From JBEKZQ01 sp049509675 (lineage in GTDB: Bacteria; Planctomycetota; Planctomycetia; Pirellulales; Thermoguttaceae), in the NCBI GenBank assembly GCA_049509675.1, contig JBEKZQ010000067.1, positions 1-17,474 on the forward strand: DNA of 17,474 nt. The letters are read 5' to 3'. Position numbers and translations under genes: made by a program. The notes beneath the pieces were generated by a model. That model was not told the origin of the DNA. It made no database searches and saw only the letters and a list, made by a program, of their open reading frames with translations. Position 1 is the stretch's first letter, and each line of letters begins with the position of its first letter. Below are positions 1-7,270 of this stretch, piece by piece.

Positions 1-148
1 TCAGTGCCATCCCTGGCTTCCTCCTTTATCTGAATTCCCATTACCTGGCCCCTTACCAAGCAAATCATCCCCCCTTCTGTTTACCACGTCTCCGGCGAAT
101 GACAAAGTGCAACTTGCACCCCAGCCGTGAGGGACGGGCGGCGTCGGC

Positions 149-178
149 TGGACATTTGCCGCCGGCAACGGCTATAAT
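149..178 (+). promoter_or_regulatory. sigma-70-type promoter
   Basis: TGGACA (149-154) matches TTGACA at five of six positions. It is separated by 18 bases from a perfect TATAAT (173-178). Transcription would start near 185, about 47 bases before the ATG at 232. The first 148 bases of the window show no gene I can support. Confidence 0.55.
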
Positions 179-231
179 TAGCCTTTCGTTTCGGGCCTTG
201 TGTCGCATGCCATAAGAAAGGCAAGCATTTC

Positions 232-555
232 ATGCCGCTGTTCGAAGTCGAAACTGTCTCACATATTATCATCACCTGGGCGGAGGACGAACAGGCCGCC
301 ACGAACGTGGTTCACGAGAACTACCCGAAGGAGCCGCCGCTGCGGATCACCAAGCGTCCGCGCAATACCTGGGTGATTTCCAAATCGGCCCTCGGCATCA
401 CCGACAAGTCGGACCCTTGCACCACCGCCCGCGATTGCCTGGCCAAGGCGGCCGGCGACAAGGTGCATGCCATCCGTCTTTACATGCAGTACACGGGCAC
501 CGACCTGGAACACGCCCGCAAGGCCATCGAATCGAACATGGTCATGGGCTGGTAG
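232..555 (+). CDS. small conserved-looking protein of unknown function
   Basis: This is a 107-residue soluble protein with no signal peptide or membrane segment. I do not recognise its family. Residues about 75-101 (from GDKVHAIRLYMQYTG to ARKAIES) resemble in spacing the C-terminal helix pair of ribosomal protein L7/L12, in which an Ile/Val-rich helix and a TGLGL-like turn precede a KEAKDAVE-like helix. This is a loose pattern similarity and not an identification. The start is the ATG at 232, preceded by a purine-rich AAGAAAGG near 214-221 and by a clear promoter. The stop lies only 34 bases before the radical SAM gene, so the two are probably co-transcribed. The Trp at the C-terminus and the single pair of Cys residues (about positions 64 and 70) have no assigned role. 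Confidence 0.75.
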   Translation: MPLFEVETVSHIIITWAEDEQAATNVVHENYPKEPPLRITKRPRNTWVISKSALGITDKSDPCTTARDCLAKAAGDKVHAIRLYMQYTGTDLEHARKAIESNMVMGW

Positions 556-589
556 GACGCCGGAAGCCAATTGGTTTCGGCCTTCTCCG

Positions 590-1474
590 ATGAACAAGAA
601 GCTATGCTCCCGCGTGGTTGGTGCTTGCGTGGGGGGGCTGTACGACCTGGTCCGCGGCCGGTTCCCTGCGGTGGTCCGCATTGAAACCACGAACGCTTGC
701 AATGCCAGGTGCGTCATCTGCCCGCATCGGCGGATGAAACGCGCCGTCGCCGCGATGGACGACCGGCTGTACGCGCACATTATCGACCAGTGCGCAGCCA
801 ACGCCTGCCGGGAAATCCATCTGCACAACTTCGGCGAGCCGCTCTTGGACATGCACCTGGAGGAGCGCATCCGCTACGCCAAGGAGCGCGGCATCCGCAA
901 GGTCAAAATGTTCTGCAACGGCTCGCTCTTGAACGCCGCTCGGGCGGAAGGGCTGATCCGCGCCGGGCTGGACGAAATCAAGATCAGCTTCGACGGCGCC
1001 ACCCGGGAGGAGTTCGAGAAAATCCGCGTGCCATTGAAATTCGACCGCGTCGTGGAGAACGTGAAGCGGTTGGTGGCGCTGCGCAACGAGTTGCGTTCCG
1101 GCCTGAAGATCGGCATCGCCTGCTGCAGCACGACCGACCGCGAGGCGACCATGCGCTCGGTCGAGAAGATGGTCGATCGGTTCTCCTTCGGGAAGGTCCA
1201 CAACTGGGCCAGCGAAGAGTATGCCGGCGCCGCCGGCCGGCTCCGCAAGCCCTGTTCTCGCCTATGGCGCAGCTTGACGGTCCTGGCCAGCGGCGATGTT
1301 TCGCTGTGCTGCCTGGATTATGACGGTCAACAACTTTTGGGCCGCATCGACGCAACCGCCTCGATCCGCGACGTGTTCGACGGCGCGGCCTATCGGGCGG
1401 TGCGGCGTGCCCACTGCGAGGCCCGGCAATCGGAGATCGAACTCTGCCGCAACTGCACCAAGGCGTTTTTCTGA
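590..1474 (+). CDS. radical SAM protein with SPASM-like C-terminal domain
   Basis: This 294-residue protein carries the radical SAM cluster motif CNARCVIC (Cys37, Cys41, Cys44), which binds the 4Fe-4S cluster that cleaves S-adenosylmethionine. A GEP motif follows near 82-84 and KISFDGA near 131-137. The C-terminal part has Cys222, a Gly 13 residues later, a Cys-Cys pair at 240-241 and a closing CRNC at 286-289. This matches the C-x9-15-G-x4-C opening of SPASM/twitch domains, which hold an auxiliary Fe-S cluster. There appear to be too few cysteines for the full seven-Cys SPASM set, so a single auxiliary cluster is more likely. The start is the ATG at 590, because upstream in-frame codons overlap the preceding gene in another frame and show no protein-like sequence. 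The Shine-Dalgarno signal is weak. The substrate is unknown. Family members modify peptides, proteins or small molecules, or act as maturases. Confidence 0.88.
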   Translation: MNKKLCSRVVGACVGGLYDLVRGRFPAVVRIETTNACNARCVICPHRRMKRAVAAMDDRLYAHIIDQCAANACREIHLHNFGEPLLDMHLEERIRYAKERGIRKVKMFCNGSLLNAARAEGLIRAGLDEIKISFDGATREEFEKIRVPLKFDRVVENVKRLVALRNELRSGLKIGIACCSTTDREATMRSVEKMVDRFSFGKVHNWASEEYAGAAGRLRKPCSRLWRSLTVLASGDVSLCCLDYDGQQLLGRIDATASIRDVFDGAAYRAVRRAHCEARQSEIELCRNCTKAFF

Positions 1475-1507
1475 ATCGAGTCGCGCCCGTCTCCCTCCGC
1501 GAGAGGG

Positions 1508-1524
1508 TTAGCCCGGATTATTCA
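1508..1524 (+). repeat. solo copy of a 17-bp dispersed repeat (TTAGCCCGGATTATTCA)
   Basis: The same 17 bases form the left end of the element at 14923-15104, whose right end is the near-perfect reverse complement. A 14-base core also occurs in reverse orientation at 7238-7251. Here it sits directly before the cysteine synthase start and contributes to its leader. The preceding TCCCTCCGCGAGAGGG (around 1492-1507) is a small palindrome of REP type. Confidence 0.7.
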
Positions 1525-1535
1525 AGGATGTTGTG

Positions 1536-2471
1536 ATGACGCCCCGCAAAGTCAATTCTGTTCTGGAGTTAGTGGGAAACACGCCGCTGGTGCGCATCAA
1601 TCGTCTGAACCCTGCCCCGGGTGTCGAGGTGCTGGTGAAACTGGAGGGGCTGAATCCCGGGGGCTCGGTCAAGGACCGCATCGCGCTGAAGATGATCCAA
1701 CAGGCCGAGGCCGGCGGCGAACTGACCCCCGGCAAGATCGTGCTCGAGGCCAGCAGCGGCAACACGGCCATCGGCCTGGCCATGGTCTGCGCGGTCAAGG
1801 GCTACCAGCTCCTGGTCACGATGAGCGAGTCGGCGAGTGAAGAACGCAAACGTATTCTGAAGGCCTACGGGGCACAAATCCTTCTGACGCCGGGCTACCG
1901 CGGCACCGACGGGGCCATCGAAGAGGCCTACCGCCTGGCCAGGGAAGAGCCCGGTAAATATGTCCTGGTCGACCAGTTCAACAACGAGGCCAACTGGCAA
2001 GCTCACTATGAGGGCACGGGCAAGGAGATTTGGGAGGCCACGGCCGGCAAGGTCGATGTCGTGGTGGTCGCGATGGGGACCACGGGGACGTTGATGGGCA
2101 CAACCCGTGCCCTGCGGGAACTGAACCCCGCAGTCCGCGTCATCGGCGTCGAGCCCTTCAAGGACCACAAGATCCAAGGCCTGAAGAAAGCCTCCAGACG
2201 CTGCGCGTCAAACTCGCACACTACTATCCCAAGGCCAGCGAGCACGTCGGCGACATGGTCGAACAGACCCGCAGCCTTCTGGAAATGGGCCTGGCCTACG
2301 AGAAACTGCGATCGGTCTACTTCCGCATCAGCAGTTTTTCCGACTACGGAAGACTGTCGGGCATCGCGCCGGAGCGGATGCGGAGCGAGGTCTCCACGAC
2401 CTACGACTACTATGACAAGGACAATCCCGGCGACTTCGCCCTGTTCAAGCGCTCCACGCTGGCGGAGCTAA
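1536..2471 (+). pseudogene. cysteine synthase (PLP-dependent), 3'-truncated and frameshifted
   Basis: The first 220 residues are a clear O-acetylserine (thiol)-lyase of the CysK/CysM family, which replaces the acetate of O-acetylserine with sulfide to make cysteine. Numbering from the GTG at 1533, visible features are NTPLV (16-20), the PLP-lysine motif GGSVKDR (Lys47), the substrate loop SSGNT (74-78), and the cofactor-phosphate loop GTTGT (182-186). Similarity runs to GVEPFKDHKIQGLKKA (ending about 2192) and then stops. The remaining codons to 2471 are the wrong frame over the next domain. Roughly the last 90-100 residues of a normal 300-320-residue enzyme are missing. The start is the ATG at 1536 or the GTG at 1533, with AAGGA at 1524-1528. 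The lost segment normally completes the PLP site, so the product is unlikely to be active unless the break is an assembly error. Confidence 0.85.
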
Positions 2472-3280
2472 AATCGGGCATCTTCTGGCAAACTCCCTGG
2501 GGCAACGCCCGGCCGGGCTGGCACATGGAGTGCGCCTGCATGGCGGTGCGGTACCTGGGCCAGCCCATCGACATCCACACCGCCAGCACCGACCTGACCT
2601 TTCCGCACGGCGACAACGAGATCGCCATCGCCTGCGGACTGAAACACAAGCCCCTGGCCAAGCTCTGGATGCACAGCGAACTGGTCATGGCCGACGGCAA
2701 GAAAGTCAGCCGCGCCGGCGGCAACGACTTGACCCTCGAACACCTGCTCGAACAGGGTTTCGACGGGCCGACCGTCCGCTACTGGCTGTTGGCCACGCAT
2801 TACCGCACGGTGCTGCACTATTCTCGCCGCGAGCTGCAGCGGGCGGCGCAATGCGTGGCTCGGCTGAACGAGTTCGCCGCCCGGCTGGTGCGTTTCCAAT
2901 CCGGGCGGCGCGGCGTCGAGGTGGGGCCGGCCCTGCACGAAGTCCAGGCCGCCTGGCGCGACGCCCTGGACAACGATCTCAACATCCCCAAGGCCCTCGG
3001 AAAGCTCTTTCCCTTCGTTCGCCAGATCAACCGGCTTCTGGATCGCGATGAACTGGATGGCGACCAGGTCGGGCAGATTCTCGACTTCATGCGCCAGACC
3101 AACGACGTCCTCGATGTGATGGACTTCCGGCCCGAAGAGCCCAATGCCCAAGTGGCGGAACTGATCGAGGCACGCCGGAAAGCACGCCAAAGCAAGGATT
3201 TCCACACGGCCGATGCGATCCGCAAGGAATTGGAGTTGCTGGGCGTCCGCGTGGCGGATAGCCCCATCGGCACGTCCTGA
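2189..3280 (+). pseudogene. cysteinyl-tRNA synthetase-like gene lacking its 5' part
   Basis: About 364 codons match the C-terminal three quarters of class I cysteinyl-tRNA synthetase, which charges tRNA-Cys with cysteine. The frame begins near 2189 with no start codon of its own before the ATG at 2255. Visible features are YPKASEHVGDMV, the active-site block ARPGWHMECACM (with a zinc-ligand-type Cys), and FPHGDNEIA, which keeps the His and Glu zinc ligands. The KMSKS loop is changed to KKVSRAGGN. A DALR-type helical region and the C-terminal KDFHTADAIRKEL then end in PIGTS. The first 90-100 residues, holding the HIGH motif and the first zinc Cys, are missing. The segment continues from the truncated cysteine synthase with a frame change. 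This suggests one deletion through a fused or adjacent cysteine synthase and synthetase pair. As it stands it cannot encode an active synthetase. Confidence 0.85.
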
Positions 3281-3289
3281 AAGAAATAC

Positions 3290-3333
3290 TTGCTTTCTGA
3301 GTCCATCCGGTATATTATTACCCTCGAAGGGTA
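3290..3333 (+). promoter_or_regulatory. promoter with start-site hairpin for the BON gene
   Basis: TTGCTT (3290-3295) and TATTAT (3313-3318) are separated by 17 bases. Immediately after the -10 box lies TACCCT-CGA-AGGGTA (3319-3333), a six-base-pair stem with a three-base loop. It covers the expected transcription start and could be an operator or a 5' mRNA hairpin. The roughly 100-base leader to the ATG at 3430 shows no other clear structure. Confidence 0.4.
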
Positions 3334-3429
3334 GTTTCACCCCCTCCTTCTGACCAAATCTCAGCGGCGACTCGGTCGGCTTCCCTTCGTGGCGCTGCCG
3401 TCAAACCCTTTCTTTCTTGGAGCCTGACC

Positions 3430-3693
3430 ATGCCGCAAAGAATTCCTGTTCCCGATGGTGTTCTTAGCCAAAAAGTCCGCGAGACCTTGTCGAGCCGCGG
3501 CATGCGCGCACCGTGCAAGATTGTCGTCGCCGCCCTGAAGGGAACGGTAACCCTTTCCGGCAAGATTCAGTACGAGCATCAGCGACCGTTGGCGGTCCAG
3601 ACTGCGCGCAACGTGGAGGGCGTGAACCGCATTGTGGACCAACTCCAGGTGATCCCAAGAGCGGAACCGCCAAAGAACCAGAATCAGTGGTAA
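3430..3693 (+). CDS. BON-domain protein
   Basis: This 87-residue protein is almost entirely one BON domain (about residues 8-77). The diagnostic pattern is a short helix VSxKVRETLSSRG-like, then a strand GTVTLSGKI, then a helix rich in Ala/Val, then the VEGVNRIVDQLQV strand. BON domains are small alpha/beta modules usually linked to membrane or envelope binding. In planctomycetes, stand-alone copies without a signal peptide are common (recollection, not checked). No signal sequence or lipobox is present, so a cytoplasmic location is likely. The start ATG is preceded by TTGGAG (3417-3422) at seven bases. It has its own promoter and converges with the next gene. The 214 bases between its stop and 3908 contain nothing I can support. 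Confidence 0.85.
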   Translation: MPQRIPVPDGVLSQKVRETLSSRGMRAPCKIVVAALKGTVTLSGKIQYEHQRPLAVQTARNVEGVNRIVDQLQVIPRAEPPKNQNQW

Positions 3694-3907
3694 GGATCGG
3701 CGGCGATTCTTCTCTTCCACCGCAGCGTACGCCGATCCGCAAGGTGAAAGCGAATCGCGGGTATTGTATCCGGCACAGCCCGGGTGGGCCGTTCGTTGGC
3801 GCAGGCGGGCGAATACCCGGCCTGGCCCGATCTTACGACTCTCGAAGCGGCGTGCGGCAAGGATTTCTGGCAGTTGCGGAGCGCAATCGGCACCCTGCTG
3901 TGCCGGT

Positions 3908-6850
3908 TCAACTGAAGGACGGCACGGCGGATTTCGACGGCGCGACCTTCGGTTTCACCGACACCACCACGGCTTTAGCAGTCGTGCTCAGCAGCAGATC
4001 GGCCGCCTGCGGCGCGATGACCGCCTTCGGCGTGCTGGGAGGCGGCGTTTGCACCGCCGCCAACACTGCGTCGTGGGCCGCCACGGTACTACTGCTCGAA
4101 CCGCTGGCAGTGGGGCTCGCGGATGGAGGCGTCGCGACCGATGCGACCATGGCATTCGTTTTCACGCCGCCATTGCTGGTATCCACCGTTGTGTCCGTCA
4201 CGCTGACGCTGGTCCCGTTGTGTTTGATGGTGACGATAATGGTGTACGGGCGATCTTCGTTGGTCTCGCTGTACACGTGATCGGCGGTGACAGTGAATAC
4301 GCCCTTCTTGTTCGGGTTCGAAATCGTCGCCGTTGAGGTCGTACCGTCGCCCCAGTTAACCGTTGCCGAGTATTCGCGTTTGTTCTCCGCTCCACCCGGG
4401 TCGGTAAAGGTGGCCAGCGTCTGCATTCCGAAATCTCGATGCTCGCGGGCCTTGACGGGGAATCCCCCCTTGGCGACCACCGGCTGCTCCGCCACCACCG
4501 CCGTGTCGTTGACCACGGTGGCGGGGGCGGTCCCATGGTTGATGACAACCTTGATCGCATAGGGGTTCGTCCCGCTCTCTTCCTTGTAGGTGTGGCTTGC
4601 GGTGACGGTAAACACGCCGCCGACCGGACCGCTAATCGCACCAAGTGTAGAATTGGAACCGTCGCCCCAACTGATTTTCGCCGAATAATCGGCAAGCGGC
4701 TCCGCCCCGCCGGGATCGGTGAAGGTGGCCAAGACGACCGGCCCGGAATTCTGCCCCTCCAGGAGACTCGTGCCATCGGCCTTGGTCACGATGCCCTTGC
4801 CGCCGTCAGCGGCTGTGGCGATGACCGCCGGGTCCGCCACCACCGCCGTGTCGTTGACCACCGTGTCGGCAGCGGTGTCATGATGGATGGTGACCTGGAT
4901 CGCATACGGATTACTGGTCGCGCTCTCCTCCAGGTAGGTGTGGTCTCCGCTGACCGTAAACAGGCCCGCGACCGGACCGCTAATGATCCCTTGGGTGGAA
5001 CTTGGACCGTCGCCCCAATTGATGTCCGCCGAATAATCGAGACGCGACTCCGCACCGCCGGGATCGGTGAAGGTGGCCAAGACGACCAGCCCGGAATCCT
5101 GATTCTCCACGAGGTTCGTGCCATCGGCCTTGGTGACGACGCCCGTGCCGCCGTGGGCGGACAGGCCGACGACCGACTGGTCCAAGACCGCCGCGATGTC
5201 GTTGACTGCCGCGTCGGGCGCGGTGTCGTGATGGATGACGATCCTGATCGAATAGGGATTTGATGGTGCGGTCTCTTCCTGGTAGGTGTGGTCTCCGCTG
5301 ACGGTAAACACGCCGCCGACCGGACCGCTAATGGTCCCAGAGGTGGGATTTGGGCTATCGCCCCAATAGATGTCCGCCGAATAATCGGCAAGCGGTTCCG
5401 CCCCGCCGGGATCGACAAAGGTGGCCACAACGACTTGCCCGGAATCCTGGCCCTCAAGGAGGCTCGTGCCATCGGTCTTGGTGACGATGCCCGTGCCATT
5501 TGCGGAACCTGGAACAACCGCCGGGTCGAGTACCTGGGCCGAACTGACCGCTAGGGCGCCCGGCGCTGAATCGTGGAAAATCATCACGTCGATGGGATAC
5601 GGGTCCGAGCCCGGATTACCGGGGCCGCTCTCCTCGGCGTACCGGTGGGCGCCCATGACATAGTACACGCCATTCACGTCCGGACCGCTGATGATGATGC
5701 CGGTGGTCGTGTCGTCGCTGGAACCGTCGCCCCAACTGACCCGCGCGGAATATTGGCTCGGGTCCAGAGAACCGCTGGGGTCGGTGAACGTTGCCAGAAT
5801 CTGCGTCTGGGAAAGTTGCCCTTCGGTTGCGCCTATCGTGAAACCACCCTGGGCGGTCACCGGCGTGCTGGCCGGCGTATTCGCCGTGTACTGCACGGTG
5901 AAGCTCGATGTTGCCGGTGCAGGCGACCCCGGCGGTGTGTCGGTCAATCCCCAAGCCGAAGCCGCCGTGACGCCGCTGACGACCATGTTGATTCGATTGC
6001 TGTCCCAGGTATTGATTCCGCCTGTTGTTCCGTTGATGGTTGCCGATGCGTTGGTGAAGGTCACCTCGCCGAAATTCGCCAAACTCGATGCGCTGCCGCC
6101 TAACGTAGGCCGCTCTGCGATCCACTCTGCTGTGTCCCTTTGGTCATCACTGGGCCTCTGCACGACACCTGTGTCGAAGGATTTTCCCGTGGTTTCGTCC
6201 GTGATCTGCATGTCAAATTGATCCTGGCCAGTACCAGAGTCAACGCCCACGAAATTGACGGTCGCGGTCATCGCGTCGCCGGGGGTAATGGTCATCCCGG
6301 CTATCTTCTGCTCGGCGCCATCTGCCGGCACGGTGCCGCTATTCGGCGGGGACTGATAATACATCTCCCACCAGGCGTAATAAGTGCCTCCGCCATCCGC
6401 CCTGATGCCCGTCTGCTCCACCGTATCCCCGCCCCATCCGTCGATTCCCACCCAAACGGAACTGTGTGTACCTGCAGCCGATGTTATGTTGGGCACCACC
6501 CAAGAACCGCTGACGGCGGTTACCGAATCGGCGCCTTCGCTAATCGCGTAACCTGCCCAGATATTAGAAGTGTTGGTGGCGGGAGCGATTCCCTGCGCAG
6601 TGGATCCGCTGCCTGCGAGTAAGACGCCGGCTTGTGCCGGTGCGACCAGCCGGACGGGTACATCGAAAGCGTGGTGGCTCACTTGAGCAGCCGCGCTAAG
6701 CAACGCGCGGATCTCCAGTGGTTCGACCTTAAGCGCTCGGCCAGTGCGGCGCCTATTCCCGTCGCCGCGCTGCTTGCGAGGATCCCCCTGCTGCCAACGC
6801 TTGGTCCACCGACGAATGAAGCTACCGGGGTGCGAATCGGAGTGCGACAT
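3908..6850 (-). CDS. exported G1 (glutamic) peptidase-like protein with PKD-like repeats
   Basis: This 980-residue protein has three parts. Residues 1-55 are a basic stretch ending in VEPLEIRALLSA, the short motif that marks the N-termini of many planctomycete extracellular proteins (Pfam Planc_extracel type). There is no classical signal peptide. Residues about 94-322 match the eqolisin/G1 glutamic peptidase family: SNIWAGY, GSWVVPNI, SSVWVGIDGWGGDTVEQTGI with candidate catalytic Gln146, YYAWWEMYY, then TAEWIAERP with candidate catalytic Glu242, and NFGEVTFTNA. Residues about 335-890 are five PKD-like repeats of about 100 residues, each with ATFTDPGGA, YSAxIxWGDG and VxGDHTYxEE elements. The last 90 residues are Ala/Ser/Pro-rich. 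A strong ribosome-binding site (GGGAGGT, 6861-6855) fixes the ATG at 6850. The protein probably acts outside the cell or at the cell surface. Its substrate is unknown, and peptidase activity is inferred from the conserved Gln/Glu pair. Confidence 0.85.
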   Translation of the reverse strand: MSHSDSHPGSFIRRWTKRWQQGDPRKQRGDGNRRRTGRALKVEPLEIRALLSAAAQVSHHAFDVPVRLVAPAQAGVLLAGSGSTAQGIAPATNTSNIWAGYAISEGADSVTAVSGSWVVPNITSAAGTHSSVWVGIDGWGGDTVEQTGIRADGGGTYYAWWEMYYQSPPNSGTVPADGAEQKIAGMTITPGDAMTATVNFVGVDSGTGQDQFDMQITDETTGKSFDTGVVQRPSDDQRDTAEWIAERPTLGGSASSLANFGEVTFTNASATINGTTGGINTWDSNRINMVVSGVTAASAWGLTDTPPGSPAPATSSFTVQYTANTPASTPVTAQGGFTIGATEGQLSQTQILATFTDPSGSLDPSQYSARVSWGDGSSDDTTTGIIISGPDVNGVYYVMGAHRYAEESGPGNPGSDPYPIDVMIFHDSAPGALAVSSAQVLDPAVVPGSANGTGIVTKTDGTSLLEGQDSGQVVVATFVDPGGAEPLADYSADIYWGDSPNPTSGTISGPVGGVFTVSGDHTYQEETAPSNPYSIRIVIHHDTAPDAAVNDIAAVLDQSVVGLSAHGGTGVVTKADGTNLVENQDSGLVVLATFTDPGGAESRLDYSADINWGDGPSSTQGIISGPVAGLFTVSGDHTYLEESATSNPYAIQVTIHHDTAADTVVNDTAVVADPAVIATAADGGKGIVTKADGTSLLEGQNSGPVVLATFTDPGGAEPLADYSAKISWGDGSNSTLGAISGPVGGVFTVTASHTYKEESGTNPYAIKVVINHGTAPATVVNDTAVVAEQPVVAKGGFPVKAREHRDFGMQTLATFTDPGGAENKREYSATVNWGDGTTSTATISNPNKKGVFTVTADHVYSETNEDRPYTIIVTIKHNGTSVSVTDTTVDTSNGGVKTNAMVASVATPPSASPTASGSSSSTVAAHDAVLAAVQTPPPSTPKAVIAPQAADLLLSTTAKAVVVSVKPKVAPSKSAVPSFS
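4181..5848 (-). repeat. tandem PKD-like repeat array within the G1 peptidase gene
   Basis: Five coding repeats start near 5848, 5497, 5152, 4801 and 4468, with spacings of roughly 333-351 bases. The middle three are similar at the nucleotide level. For example, GTGCCATCGG[C/T]CTTGGT recurs at each boundary and GACCGGACCGCTAAT recurs in each repeat. The outer two (residues 335-445 and 795-890) are more diverged. This points to recent internal duplication or gene conversion of the central units. Confidence 0.8.
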
Positions 6851-7270
6851 ACTGACCTCCCAAATAGAGTAAGAGCAATGCGGCAGAATCTCTTGGAAAA
6901 CGACAGCAAATCAGCCCCTGTTCCCTATTCCATTCCCGTCGAGGCGAAAACACTTGCCGGCTTACTTCGAGGCAAACCGGCGTGGAAAGCGATCGGCCCG
7001 CGCATAAAAGACCGATTATGCCGAGCAAGAGTACATGCCCTCAGAGAATCGACTATTCCGCCATGGAGGGGATACCTGTGGACCGCGGCCGCTGCGCAGG
7101 CCGGATTAGCAGGATAATGGCGGCCGCCAATCCACGAGCAAATCGCGCGATTCTTATCAGCGGACACCTTGGCGGTTACGACTCTTTTCGATCACAAGGG
7201 GCGCACGTCGGCGTAGCCTTGTTTTTCATCCTCTGCATGAATAATCCGGGCAAACGTAGGCCTTCGGCCC
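6851..7270. other. intergenic region between glnD and the G1 peptidase gene
   Basis: This 420-base stretch holds the leader of the G1 peptidase gene (Shine-Dalgarno at 6855-6861), with no convincing -35/-10 pair on the - strand. It also holds the solo repeat end at 7238-7251 and, just past the glnD stop, a weak hairpin AGGCCTTCGGCC (7258-7269). That hairpin has no T-run and is not a clear terminator. Short ORFs here do not look like proteins. Confidence 0.6.
7238..7251 (-). repeat. solo end of the dispersed TGAATAATCCGGGC repeat
   Basis: TGAATAATCCGGGC is the reverse complement of the repeat at 1508-1524 and of the left end of the element at 14923. It lies 20 bases downstream of the glnD stop codon, with no partner end nearby. 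Confidence 0.6.

Noticed and set aside
467..589. N-terminal extension of the radical SAM protein
   Set aside because: It overlaps the small gene in another frame and has no protein-like pattern. The ATG at 590 fits the family.
2468..3340. - strand open frame opposite the synthetase
   Set aside because: It has no recognisable protein features. The + strand carries clear synthetase motifs.
4181..5848. CRISPR-like array
   Set aside because: The repeats are about 350 bases long and coding, with no short direct repeats or unique spacers.
7258..7269. Terminator after glnD
   Set aside because: The stem is four to five base pairs with no T-run on the transcribed side.
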